Shown here: positions 10,544 through 17,656 of the stretch, piece by piece
Numbering within the stretch: the first letter of the stretch is position 1
How the letters are laid out: each line of letters starts with the position of its first letter
DNA from: Natronococcus sp. A-GB1
GTDB lineage: Archaea; Halobacteriota; Halobacteria; Halobacteriales; Natrialbaceae
DNA length: 64,000 nucleotides
Assembly (NCBI RefSeq): GCF_029688845.1
Contig: NZ_JARUKW010000002.1
Location: 62,001 to 126,000, forward strand
Reading direction: 5' to 3'
Notes under the pieces: model-generated
Seen by the model: the letters and a program-made list of their open reading frames with translations, nothing else
Databases searched by the model: none
Told to the model about the DNA's origin: nothing
Translations under genes and position numbers: made by a program

Positions 10544-11577
10544 GTACACGCTTACCGACGTTCGAAGACGTGCAAATCAAGGAAGTGAAGGGAGCCATCC
10601 TCGACAAACGTCTACTCACGGGGGGTGTGCTATTCGTCGCTCTCGCGCTGTATCCCGGACTGACGATGAACGCGTATCACACCCGTCTATTGGCGTGGAT
10701 CATGTGTTTCGCCATCGCCGCACTCGGATTCAACGTCGTCCTTGGCTACACGGGGCTGCTGTCGTTCGGCCACGCCGCGTTCTTCGGGACCGGGATGTAC
10801 ACCGTAGTGATCGCGATGCAAAGCGCCGGAATCACCGACCTCATCGTGTTACTCGTGCTGGCGACGTTGATGGCCGGCGTCGTCGGGGCGATCATCGGCG
10901 CGCTCTCGGTCAAGACCCACGAGATCTACTTCGCGCTGTTGACGTTGGCACTGGCACAGCTCCTCTACGTCCTCGCGGCTCGGGACGTGGGCGGCCTTAC
11001 CCGTGGAACTGACGGGATCGCGCTCAATCGTCCCGATTTCCTGGGTATTCCGATCGGTGACGCACCGGCACACATCTACCTAATGGGGTTCTATTACCAC
11101 GTAATTCTGGTGTGTCTGTTCGCGACGATCATCGTACTCTGGATCGTCCTCCGGTCGCCGTTCGGACTGACCCTGAAGATGATCCGCGAGAACGAGATGC
11201 GAGCCGAGATGAGCGGCGTTCCCATCCTCCGGTACCGGCTGTACTCGATGATTCTCTCGGCGATGATCGTTGGCCTCGGTGGCGCCCTCTACGCCGTCGT
11301 GGTCGGTCACATCACGCCGGAGTACCTCGACTGGACGATGTCCGGCGAGATCGTCTTCATGACACTACTCGGCGGTATCGGAACGTTCCTCGGCCCGGTC
11401 ATCGGCGCCGGCGGCTTCATCCTCTTACAGGAGGTGGCGCTTAACTTCACCACGTACTGGCACTTCACTATGGGCCTCGTGCTGTTCGTGGTAGTGTTGA
11501 CGCTCCGCGAGAAGGGTATCTGGGGGGGTGCGAAAGCGCTCGTCGACCGTGTCAACGATCGGAGGGATGACTCATGA
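10540..11577 (+). CDS. livM: Liv-type ABC transporter permease, LivM family
   Basis: A 345-aa permease partner of LivH. Family features include the GYTGLLSFGHAAFFG segment near residue 70, repeated hydrophobic helices, and a cytoplasmic coupling segment around SVKTHEIYFALLTLA. It starts inside the livH stop (ATGA) and its own stop overlaps livG the same way. The N-terminal 20 residues are hydrophilic, which is common for LivM. Substrate is unknown. Confidence 0.9.
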   Translation: MSTRLPTFEDVQIKEVKGAILDKRLLTGGVLFVALALYPGLTMNAYHTRLLAWIMCFAIAALGFNVVLGYTGLLSFGHAAFFGTGMYTVVIAMQSAGITDLIVLLVLATLMAGVVGAIIGALSVKTHEIYFALLTLALAQLLYVLAARDVGGLTRGTDGIALNRPDFLGIPIGDAPAHIYLMGFYYHVILVCLFATIIVLWIVLRSPFGLTLKMIRENEMRAEMSGVPILRYRLYSMILSAMIVGLGGALYAVVVGHITPEYLDWTMSGEIVFMTLLGGIGTFLGPVIGAGGFILLQEVALNFTTYWHFTMGLVLFVVVLTLREKGIWGGAKALVDRVNDRRDDS

Positions 11578-12368
11578 GTACGAAGAAAACCGAATCTACG
11601 AAACAGGACACACCGACTGAACCGATCCTCAGAACCGAAGACGTTCGCAAGGAGTTTGGGAACCTCGTCGCCGTCGACGGCGTGAGCCTCGAGTTCTACG
11701 ACGACGAGATCGTCGGTATCATCGGTCCGAACGGCGCCGGAAAAACCACGTACACGAATCTCATCTCGGGTGCGCTCTCGCTGACCGGCGGGAGAATCGT
11801 CTTCGATGGCGACGACATTTCCGATCTGCGAAAGTACAAACGCGTACGACGAGGCCTCGTTCGCTCGTTTCAGATCCCGCAGATCTACGACGAGCTCACG
11901 GTGTTCGAGAACGTACAGTCGAGCGTCATCTCCCGGAACGAGAAAAACAACCGGCTGTTCACACTCACCAGCCGTGATACTGACTCCATCGATGAGACCG
12001 AACGTCTCCTCGAGATGTTCAACCTCGAGACCCACGCAGACGAACACACCGAACACCTGCCACACGGGGTTCGAAAGATCCTCGACGTGGCGATGTCGTT
12101 CGCGCTCCGTCCGAAGCTGATGGTCCTCGACGAACCGACGAGCGGCGTCGGTTCCCGCGAAAAGAACGCGGTAATGGAGACGATCACCGACGCGGCGATC
12201 GATCGGAACATCGGCCTCATATTCATCGAACACGATATGGAACTCATCCGCAACTACTCCGACCGGATCGTCGCCCTTCACGAGGGCCGCGTACTCGCCG
12301 ACGACGACCCGTCGACCGTGATGAACTCCGAGGAGGTCAACCAGTTCATCCTCGAGGGAGGTGTGTGA
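11574..12368 (+). CDS. livG: Liv-type ABC transporter ATPase, LivG family
   Basis: A 264-aa nucleotide-binding subunit. Walker A is GPNGAGKTT (about residue 51), followed by the Q-loop in SFQIPQIYDELTVFENV. Walker B is LMVLDEPTSGV and the H-loop is FIEHDMELI. The signature motif is atypical: the usual LSGGQ position reads LPHGVRKIL, a variant seen in several LivG proteins. The C-terminal hydrophilic tail with VMNSEEVNQFILEG is a LivG feature. It overlaps both neighbours by 4 bp. Confidence 0.9.
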   Translation: MSTKKTESTKQDTPTEPILRTEDVRKEFGNLVAVDGVSLEFYDDEIVGIIGPNGAGKTTYTNLISGALSLTGGRIVFDGDDISDLRKYKRVRRGLVRSFQIPQIYDELTVFENVQSSVISRNEKNNRLFTLTSRDTDSIDETERLLEMFNLETHADEHTEHLPHGVRKILDVAMSFALRPKLMVLDEPTSGVGSREKNAVMETITDAAIDRNIGLIFIEHDMELIRNYSDRIVALHEGRVLADDDPSTVMNSEEVNQFILEGGV

Positions 12369-13099
12369 CGATGAGCCAGCAGCCGCTTCTCGAGGTCGAC
12401 GACCTCAATGTCACCATCGACAGAGCGACAGTCCTCGAAGACATTTCGCTGACGGTCAAGCCGGGAGAGACCGTCGCGTTGATCGGACGCAACGGAGCGG
12501 GCAAAACGACGACGTTCCGCTCGGTGATGGGACAGACCTCGATTCAAGGCGGTTCCATCCGTGTCAACGGAACCGATCTCACCGATCGGCCGTCGCGGGA
12601 ACGGATTCGGCACGGCGTCGGGTTCGCACCCGAAGATCGACGGCTGTTCACGACCCTCACCGTCGAGGACAACTTGCGGATGTCGACGTGGGGGAAAGGT
12701 GACGTCGACGAAAGCGGATTTCGGGACCGTCTCGATCGAGCCCTCGAGATCTACCCGGAGATGGAGAGGTTTCTCGACCGACCCGCCGGCCAGTTGAGCG
12801 GCGGCCAGCAGAAGATGGTCACCGTCGCCCGGGCGCTGACCTCTGAACCCGACATCGTACTGCTCGACGAACCGTTCGAGGGGCTCGCCCCCTCGGTTCG
12901 CGAGCAGTTCCGGGAGGGTGTCGAACGCATCAAAGCACTCGGCATCTCGATCGTCGTTGCGGAGTCGAACGTCCGTCACGCCGGAGAGATCGCTGACCGC
13001 GGATACGTAATCGAACGCGGCCAGATCGTCACCGAGATCGACCGCGACGAGCCGATCGTGGATAACGAGGAGATCAAACGGATCTTCGAAGGTGGATAG
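12365..13099 (+). CDS. livF: Liv-type ABC transporter ATPase, LivF family
   Basis: A 244-aa second ATPase of the importer. Walker A GRNGAGKTT, signature LSGGQQKMV and Walker B IVLLDEPFEGLAP are intact. The start is taken as GTG 12365, which overlaps the livG stop (GTGA); ATG 12371 two codons later is equally possible. The stop overlaps the start of the hotdog-fold gene that follows, so transport and catabolism genes share a transcript. Confidence 0.9.
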   Translation: MTMSQQPLLEVDDLNVTIDRATVLEDISLTVKPGETVALIGRNGAGKTTTFRSVMGQTSIQGGSIRVNGTDLTDRPSRERIRHGVGFAPEDRRLFTTLTVEDNLRMSTWGKGDVDESGFRDRLDRALEIYPEMERFLDRPAGQLSGGQQKMVTVARALTSEPDIVLLDEPFEGLAPSVREQFREGVERIKALGISIVVAESNVRHAGEIADRGYVIERGQIVTEIDRDEPIVDNEEIKRIFEGG

Positions 13100-13502
13100 T
13101 GTGCATCGGCCAACCGAAGGCGAGACGCACGCGTTCGAACGGACGTTCACGACCGAAGCGGTCGAACGGTTCGGCGAGGTGTCTCGGGACGAACAGGAAC
13201 GGCACACTGAACCCGACGACGACCGGTTGCTCGTCCATGGGCTGCTGACCGCGCCCCTTCCGACGAAGATCGGCGGCGACCTCGAGGTACTGGCGACGTC
13301 GATGACGTTCGAGTTCGTTAGGCCGGTCTATACGGGTGAACGGATCAGGTGTAAGTGGATCTTCGATTCCGTCGACGAGCGCGACGATCGCTACGAGGTT
13401 GCCGTCGAGGTGGTCGGTGAAAACGAGAGGGTCGAAACCGCTCAGACTGGAGCGATCGAGGGACTGATCTGGAAAGTTCCTCCCGCTGAACGGCCGGTGT
13501 AG
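13092..13502 (+). CDS. MaoC-like hotdog-fold protein (probable acyl dehydratase)
   Basis: A 136-aa single hotdog domain. The central helix region DRLLVHGLLTAPLPTKIGGD resembles the MaoC/FAS1-dehydratase helix, in which a histidine followed by glycine sits in the active site. The C-terminal half has the strand pattern of the family (MTFEFVRPVYTGERIRCKW). It probably hydrates an enoyl-CoA or dehydrates a hydroxyacyl-CoA. It overlaps livF by 8 bp if GTG 13092 is used (GTG 13101 is an alternative). Placement after the importer suggests it acts on the imported substrate's CoA ester (inference). Confidence 0.7.
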   Translation: MDSVHRPTEGETHAFERTFTTEAVERFGEVSRDEQERHTEPDDDRLLVHGLLTAPLPTKIGGDLEVLATSMTFEFVRPVYTGERIRCKWIFDSVDERDDRYEVAVEVVGENERVETAQTGAIEGLIWKVPPAERPV

Positions 13503-13556
13503 GATGTTGAAGAGTCGTTCCCATCGCTGGCGGAACGTTCGACCCGGGCAAACACG

Positions 13557-14468
13557 CTAGCCCGAGACGCGATCCGTCAAGTTCGGCTCGAAACCGTCCT
13601 CGAGTCCGAGATACTCGAGTGCGGTGCGATAGAAGATGTCGCGAGCCGTCTCCCGCGGAAGGTCCCGACCGAGCAGTTGTGCCCGTTCATCACGATAGGG
13701 ATAGGGAATGTTCGGAAAGTCGGAGCCGTACATAATCGACCCCGAACACTCGACGAGCGTCCGATCCGCGATCGATGCCGGATCGAACCCCATCGTCTCG
13801 ATAGCCGATGCTGACATCGCGAACGTCGTATCGAGATAGACGTTTTCGTGCTCCCGTGCGAACTCGAGGAACGCGTCGACTTCGTAGGTACCCATGTGAG
13901 CACAGCAGACTCGAAGTTCCGGATAGGAATCGATCAGGTCGGCGAACACATCCGCGCCGACGTACGGACTGTTCTCGAACATCGGAGCCGTCCCGCCGTG
14001 GTACGTGATCGGACGGTCGTACTCGACTGCGACCTCGAGGGCCGGTTCGATTCTCGAGTCGGCGGGACGACACTCCTGGACCGGGCAGTGGATCTTCAGA
14101 CCGCGAGCGCCCGCCTCGAACGCGTCCCGAACGATCGCAGCCGGTTTCTCGTCGTCGGGGTGAACCGTCGCAAACGGAACCAGGCAGTCGGAATCGGCAG
14201 CTTGTGACGAGAGCCACGCGTTCAGCTCGCTCGCGACGCCCGCCCGATGTGCGTACGGAAGCGCGATGTAGATCTCGACGCCCGCAGAGCGGAGAGTGGT
14301 TTCGATCCCGTCACGGGACGTCGGCGTCGAGAACTCCCAACCGGTTTCGTCGCCGAGCGATCGGCGGATCGCCTCGGTGAGCCGTTCGGGAAAGAGGTGA
14401 GTGTGAGCGTCGATCGCGGGCCGAAACTGGGACGATCGCTCCGTGGGCGTGGACTGTCGATCTGTCAT
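13557..14468 (-). CDS. amidohydrolase-2 family protein (metal-dependent hydrolase or decarboxylase)
   Basis: A 303-aa TIM-barrel enzyme of the ACMSD-like amidohydrolase-2 family. Visible metal-ligand motifs are DAHTHLF near the start, KIHCP, YHGG, CAHMGTYE and YGSDFPN. Family members hydrolyse C-N bonds, hydrate, or decarboxylate aromatic acids without oxygen. The frame is open to 14522 but begins there with TTG, so ATG 14468 is used. It converges on the MaoC-like gene with a 54-bp gap. Its place beside a carboxylic acid catabolism cluster is suggestive only. Confidence 0.8.
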   Translation of the reverse strand: MTDRQSTPTERSSQFRPAIDAHTHLFPERLTEAIRRSLGDETGWEFSTPTSRDGIETTLRSAGVEIYIALPYAHRAGVASELNAWLSSQAADSDCLVPFATVHPDDEKPAAIVRDAFEAGARGLKIHCPVQECRPADSRIEPALEVAVEYDRPITYHGGTAPMFENSPYVGADVFADLIDSYPELRVCCAHMGTYEVDAFLEFAREHENVYLDTTFAMSASAIETMGFDPASIADRTLVECSGSIMYGSDFPNIPYPYRDERAQLLGRDLPRETARDIFYRTALEYLGLEDGFEPNLTDRVSG

Positions 14469-14656
14469 GATGTTCGATGGAAGGGATGCGGTAGCCGGTC
14501 GTGGATCCGTGGCCGGGATCAATAGAGGTACTGGCGGCTAATAGACGGACTGCCGGTGCAGCGACACAGCAGTGTTAACCCGCGCTCAAAGAGGACGACG
14601 AGGTATGATAGGGACCCATCGACCTCGAAAGAGACACTCAACCCAGTTCGCAAGGC

Positions 14657-16318
14657 TCAACTGAACTTCTGTACAGTCACGTTGAGCGTATCGAGATCGA
14701 CGATCGGCGCGAACCCGGCGTCGGGCTGGATGTTGACGCTCTTCTGGAAGTCCGTCTGGGACTGCCAGCAGCCGGAGTTGATCGCGAGCACGTTGTGGTA
14801 CTTGCCAAAGCCCAGCTTGTGGACGTGGCCCGTATGGAAGATGTCGGGGACTTCCTCCATGATCAGGTAGTCCTTCTCTTCGGGTGCAAGTCGAGTGTGA
14901 CCCCCGAACTGCGGCGCGACGTGGCGTTTCTTCAGGAGCTGATACATGGCCCGGTGAGGTTCGTCGTAGCTGGCCTTCTCTTCGGGGAGTTCGGCGATCA
15001 CCTCGTCGAGACTGACCCCGTGGTACATCAGCACCGAGACGCCCTCGAGGGTCACCGTCGAGGGGTTGCTGACGATCCGAGCGTCGTGGGCCGACATGAT
15101 CTCCCGGAGCTCCTCGTCGAAGCCGGGCTGGGGTTCCGCGAGCCGCACCGCGTCGTGGTTGCCCGGGATCATGACGATCTCGATGTCGCCGGGAACCTGT
15201 TTTAGCCGCTCGTTGAACGCCTCGTACTGCTCGTAGATGTCGACGACGTCGAGTTCCTCGTCCTGGTTCGGGTAGACGCCGACGCCCTCGACCATATCAC
15301 CTGCGATGAGCACGTATTCGACGTGCTGGGCCTCGGGCGTGTGGAGCCAATCGGCGAATCGGTTCCAGGCCTCGCTCATGAACTCCTGGCTGCCGACGTG
15401 GACGTCGCTGATCAGCGCCGCCTGGACGTGGCGATCCGCCGTGGAGGGCTCGTGTGTGCGCGGAACGTCCGGGAAGTACATCGAGTCGACGAACGCGATT
15501 CCCGAGTCGTCGGCGAGGGTGCCCTCCATCGCCAGCACCTCGTCGTACAGTAGTTCGTTCACCAGATCGGCGTACTCGCGGTCTTTCATCACGAGCCACG
15601 GGAACGTTCCGGTGGCGTCCTCGAGTTCGATCAGCCAGTGGCCGCTCGCGGTGGAGCGCACGTCGTTGACCAGGCCGACCATTCCGGCCTCGCTGCCGCC
15701 CGGCATCGACTGGATCGCCGTCGCCGGTCGGTGGTTGACCCGCCCGCGGAGCTTCGATCCCAGCCGCTCGAGACGATCCCGGAACACCGAGACGAAGTCC
15801 CCGTACTCGCCGGTTCCCGTGCTCTCGCCGGTCATATCTCCGGCGATTTCGAGCGAACGCTCGAGCGGATCGGCCGACCGACCGCTGCCCTCGAGATCCC
15901 CCTTCGTTTCGACTGGACCTCCGGTAGCCGTCCGTCGAGAAGTGGGTTGTTCGTCTCCAGTTGAAGCGGAGGTGTTGCGGATCGACGGCTCGCCCGAATC
16001 GGGGCCGTCACCGGCCGATGATTCGCTCGAGCCGGAGCCATCGTCGGTCGGTGACTTCCGCGAGTCGGAGCCGTTATCGATCGAGGAACCGATCGGATCG
16101 GTGGTTCGAGCGCCGTCGGAAACGGGCGCTCGCTCAAGGAGCGAGTCGACGTGTTCCGATCGGACGACCAGCGCGTCGTCGGGAAGGTCCTCGAGGACCG
16201 CCTCGAGGGTCGTCGCCGGGTTCTCGGTCGCGGCGATCCGCGTCACCGCCTCGCGCTCGGCGTTGTAGCCGCGACTCGTGAGTTCGCTGACGATCCGAGC
16301 GGGTCCCTCGAGTGGCAC
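14657..16318 (-). CDS. polD1: DNA polymerase D small subunit (DP1, exonuclease subunit)
   Basis: A 553-aa DP1 with a C-terminal calcineurin-like phosphoesterase. Visible metal motifs: ISDVHVGSQ, IAGDMVEG, IPGNHDAVR, MYHGVSL, GGHTRLAPEEKD and HTGHVHKLG, all intact, consistent with 3'-5' proofreading exonuclease. The N-terminal third is a Ser/Asp/Gly-rich linker after a short helical domain. GTG 16318 is chosen because upstream residues are Arg-rich shadow sequence and because a TATA-like element (GTTTTTGATT, about 16342-16351) lies 24-33 bp before it. It lies next to orc1, as in other haloarchaea. The linker's coding DNA contains an ORB-like motif. Confidence 0.93.
   Translation of the reverse strand: MPLEGPARIVSELTSRGYNAEREAVTRIAATENPATTLEAVLEDLPDDALVVRSEHVDSLLERAPVSDGARTTDPIGSSIDNGSDSRKSPTDDGSGSSESSAGDGPDSGEPSIRNTSASTGDEQPTSRRTATGGPVETKGDLEGSGRSADPLERSLEIAGDMTGESTGTGEYGDFVSVFRDRLERLGSKLRGRVNHRPATAIQSMPGGSEAGMVGLVNDVRSTASGHWLIELEDATGTFPWLVMKDREYADLVNELLYDEVLAMEGTLADDSGIAFVDSMYFPDVPRTHEPSTADRHVQAALISDVHVGSQEFMSEAWNRFADWLHTPEAQHVEYVLIAGDMVEGVGVYPNQDEELDVVDIYEQYEAFNERLKQVPGDIEIVMIPGNHDAVRLAEPQPGFDEELREIMSAHDARIVSNPSTVTLEGVSVLMYHGVSLDEVIAELPEEKASYDEPHRAMYQLLKKRHVAPQFGGHTRLAPEEKDYLIMEEVPDIFHTGHVHKLGFGKYHNVLAINSGCWQSQTDFQKSVNIQPDAGFAPIVDLDTLNVTVQKFS
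15898..15917 (-). other. ORB-like motif inside polD1
   Basis: Read on the minus strand this matches the origin-recognition-box core of this window (CAGTCGAAACGAAGGGGG). It encodes Pro-Val-Glu-Thr-Lys-Gly in the disordered linker of DP1. The sequence match is direct; protein binding is an inference. Confidence 0.5.
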
Positions 16319-16455
16319 ACGCCTCGCATTCGCGAGCGGAATCAAAAACGTAGCGGAGTCGACGTTCGCGAGCGGGATCGGCGTGACGAACGGAACCCCG
16401 ATCGTCGGTGTGACGAACAGAACCTTGATGGCCGGGCCCAGTATAACACGGGACG

Positions 16456-17469
16456 ATGAGCGGTCCCGATTCCGACGACGAGAGGAGCGACGACAGCGGT
16501 GAGCCACGCCGCCACGACCCAAGCGGGGCCCCGTCGGACGGGACCGGCGAGCCCGCACGTGGTCCGGAATCGGCGAACGACGGCCGACCCCGAAACGGAG
16601 CCGGCACCGATCACAAGGACGAGGGATCGATCGTCCGGCACAGCAGCTCGGATTCGAAGGGCGACGACGTTTCGATCGAGGACGACGGGATCGTCCGATG
16701 GTTCTTCGGAACGGACGACGAGTCGGTCGTTCTCGTTCGGGATATCCTGAGTAGCGTCGCCATCGTCGCAGTGATCGGGCTCTTGTTGTTCGGAATCAGT
16801 GGCGTCTGGCCGCCGCTGGTCGCCGTCGAAAGCGGCAGTATGGAACCCAACATGGAGGTGGGTGATCTCATCTTCGTCGTCGCGGACGACCGCTTCGTCG
16901 GCGACGACTCGACCGGAGACACCGGCGTCGTGACACACGAGGACGGCGAGGACCACGAGAAGTTCGGCAAGGCCGGTGACGTCGTCGTCTTCGAACCCAA
17001 CGGGCAGGCTCACCAGACACCGGTGATACATCGTGCACACTTCTGGGTCGAAGAGGGTGAGAACTGGGTCGACACCAGGGCCGAACCCGAGTACGTCGAC
17101 GGCGCGAGCTGTGACCAGCTCCAGACCTGTCCGGCCGCCCACGACGGGTTCATCACGAAAGGTGACGCGAACCCCTACTACGACCAGTATCAGCGCGGCG
17201 GCGCGAACACCGACGTCGTCCAGCCCGGGTGGATCACCGGAAAGGCGTCGTTCCGGGTTCCGTGGCTCGGTTACGTCCGGCTCACGTTCGACTCGATCCT
17301 CGGTGGGATGCTCGCGCCGCAGCCGAGTCTCGAGACCCTCGCAGGCACGGTCGGGACGGAGAAGCCAGTCTCGAGTGCCGGAGCGGTCGGAGCGAGCGTC
17401 GGTGCGGCGGGCGTCGCCGCGGCCGGAACGGGTGCCGCGATGGCTGCGGGCCGACGGCGTCGACGGTAG
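16456..17469 (+). CDS. S26 signal peptidase, archaeal Sec11 type
   Basis: A 337-aa membrane protease that removes signal peptides after Sec export. The catalytic serine lies in ESGSMEPNM (Ser128). The archaeal-type histidine lies in VIHRAHF, replacing the bacterial lysine, and the acidic partner is in ITKGDANPYYDQ. Residues 1-80 are a hydrophilic, acidic extension. One transmembrane helix (about 97-117) precedes the active site, and an Ala/Gly-rich helix ending in RRRRR closes the protein. It is divergent from polD1 and convergent with orc1, a gene order conserved in haloarchaea. Confidence 0.9.
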   Translation: MSGPDSDDERSDDSGEPRRHDPSGAPSDGTGEPARGPESANDGRPRNGAGTDHKDEGSIVRHSSSDSKGDDVSIEDDGIVRWFFGTDDESVVLVRDILSSVAIVAVIGLLLFGISGVWPPLVAVESGSMEPNMEVGDLIFVVADDRFVGDDSTGDTGVVTHEDGEDHEKFGKAGDVVVFEPNGQAHQTPVIHRAHFWVEEGENWVDTRAEPEYVDGASCDQLQTCPAAHDGFITKGDANPYYDQYQRGGANTDVVQPGWITGKASFRVPWLGYVRLTFDSILGGMLAPQPSLETLAGTVGTEKPVSSAGAVGASVGAAGVAAAGTGAAMAAGRRRRR

Positions 17470-17481
17470 CCGGCCGCGTCG

Positions 17482-17502
17482 CTCGAGTCGAAACGGAGGG
17501 GT
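17482..17502 (+). other. ORB-like motif between signal peptidase and orc1 genes
   Basis: Thirteen bases after the signal peptidase stop, CTCGAGTCGAAACGGAGGGG matches the ORB core with the G-rich end to the right. It directly abuts the 23-bp tandem repeats. Confidence 0.55.
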
Positions 17503-17506
17503 TAGC

Positions 17507-17621
17507 GAGCGGGAAATAGTGGGATCAGCGAGCGGGAAATAGTGGGATCAGCGAGAGGGAAATAGTGGGATCAGCGAGCGGGAAATAGTGGGATCAGCGA
17601 GAGGGAAATAATGGGATCAGC
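17507..17621. repeat. five tandem copies of a 23-bp repeat
   Basis: Five uninterrupted 23-bp units at 17507, 17530, 17553, 17576 and 17599. Each runs GAG(C/A)GGGAAATAGTGGGATC plus AGC. The variable base alternates C, C, A, C, A, and the last unit has one further G-to-A change. The array lies between the convergent signal peptidase and orc1 stops, beside an ORB-like motif. No spacers separate the units, so it is not a CRISPR. It has no open protein role. It could bind a protein (iteron-like) or be a simple minisatellite. Confidence 0.9.
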
Positions 17622-17656
17622 GGAAGGAGGTTCGGGGTCGGAGACGAATTCGGCCC

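Noticed and set aside
14468-14522. TTG start extending the amidohydrolase by 18 residues
   Set aside because: An ATG at 14468 gives a normal family start and the added residues are Pro/Ser/Thr-rich without support.
17507-17621. Tandem repeats considered as a CRISPR array
   Set aside because: Units are contiguous with no spacers and 23 bp long; there are no cas genes in the window.
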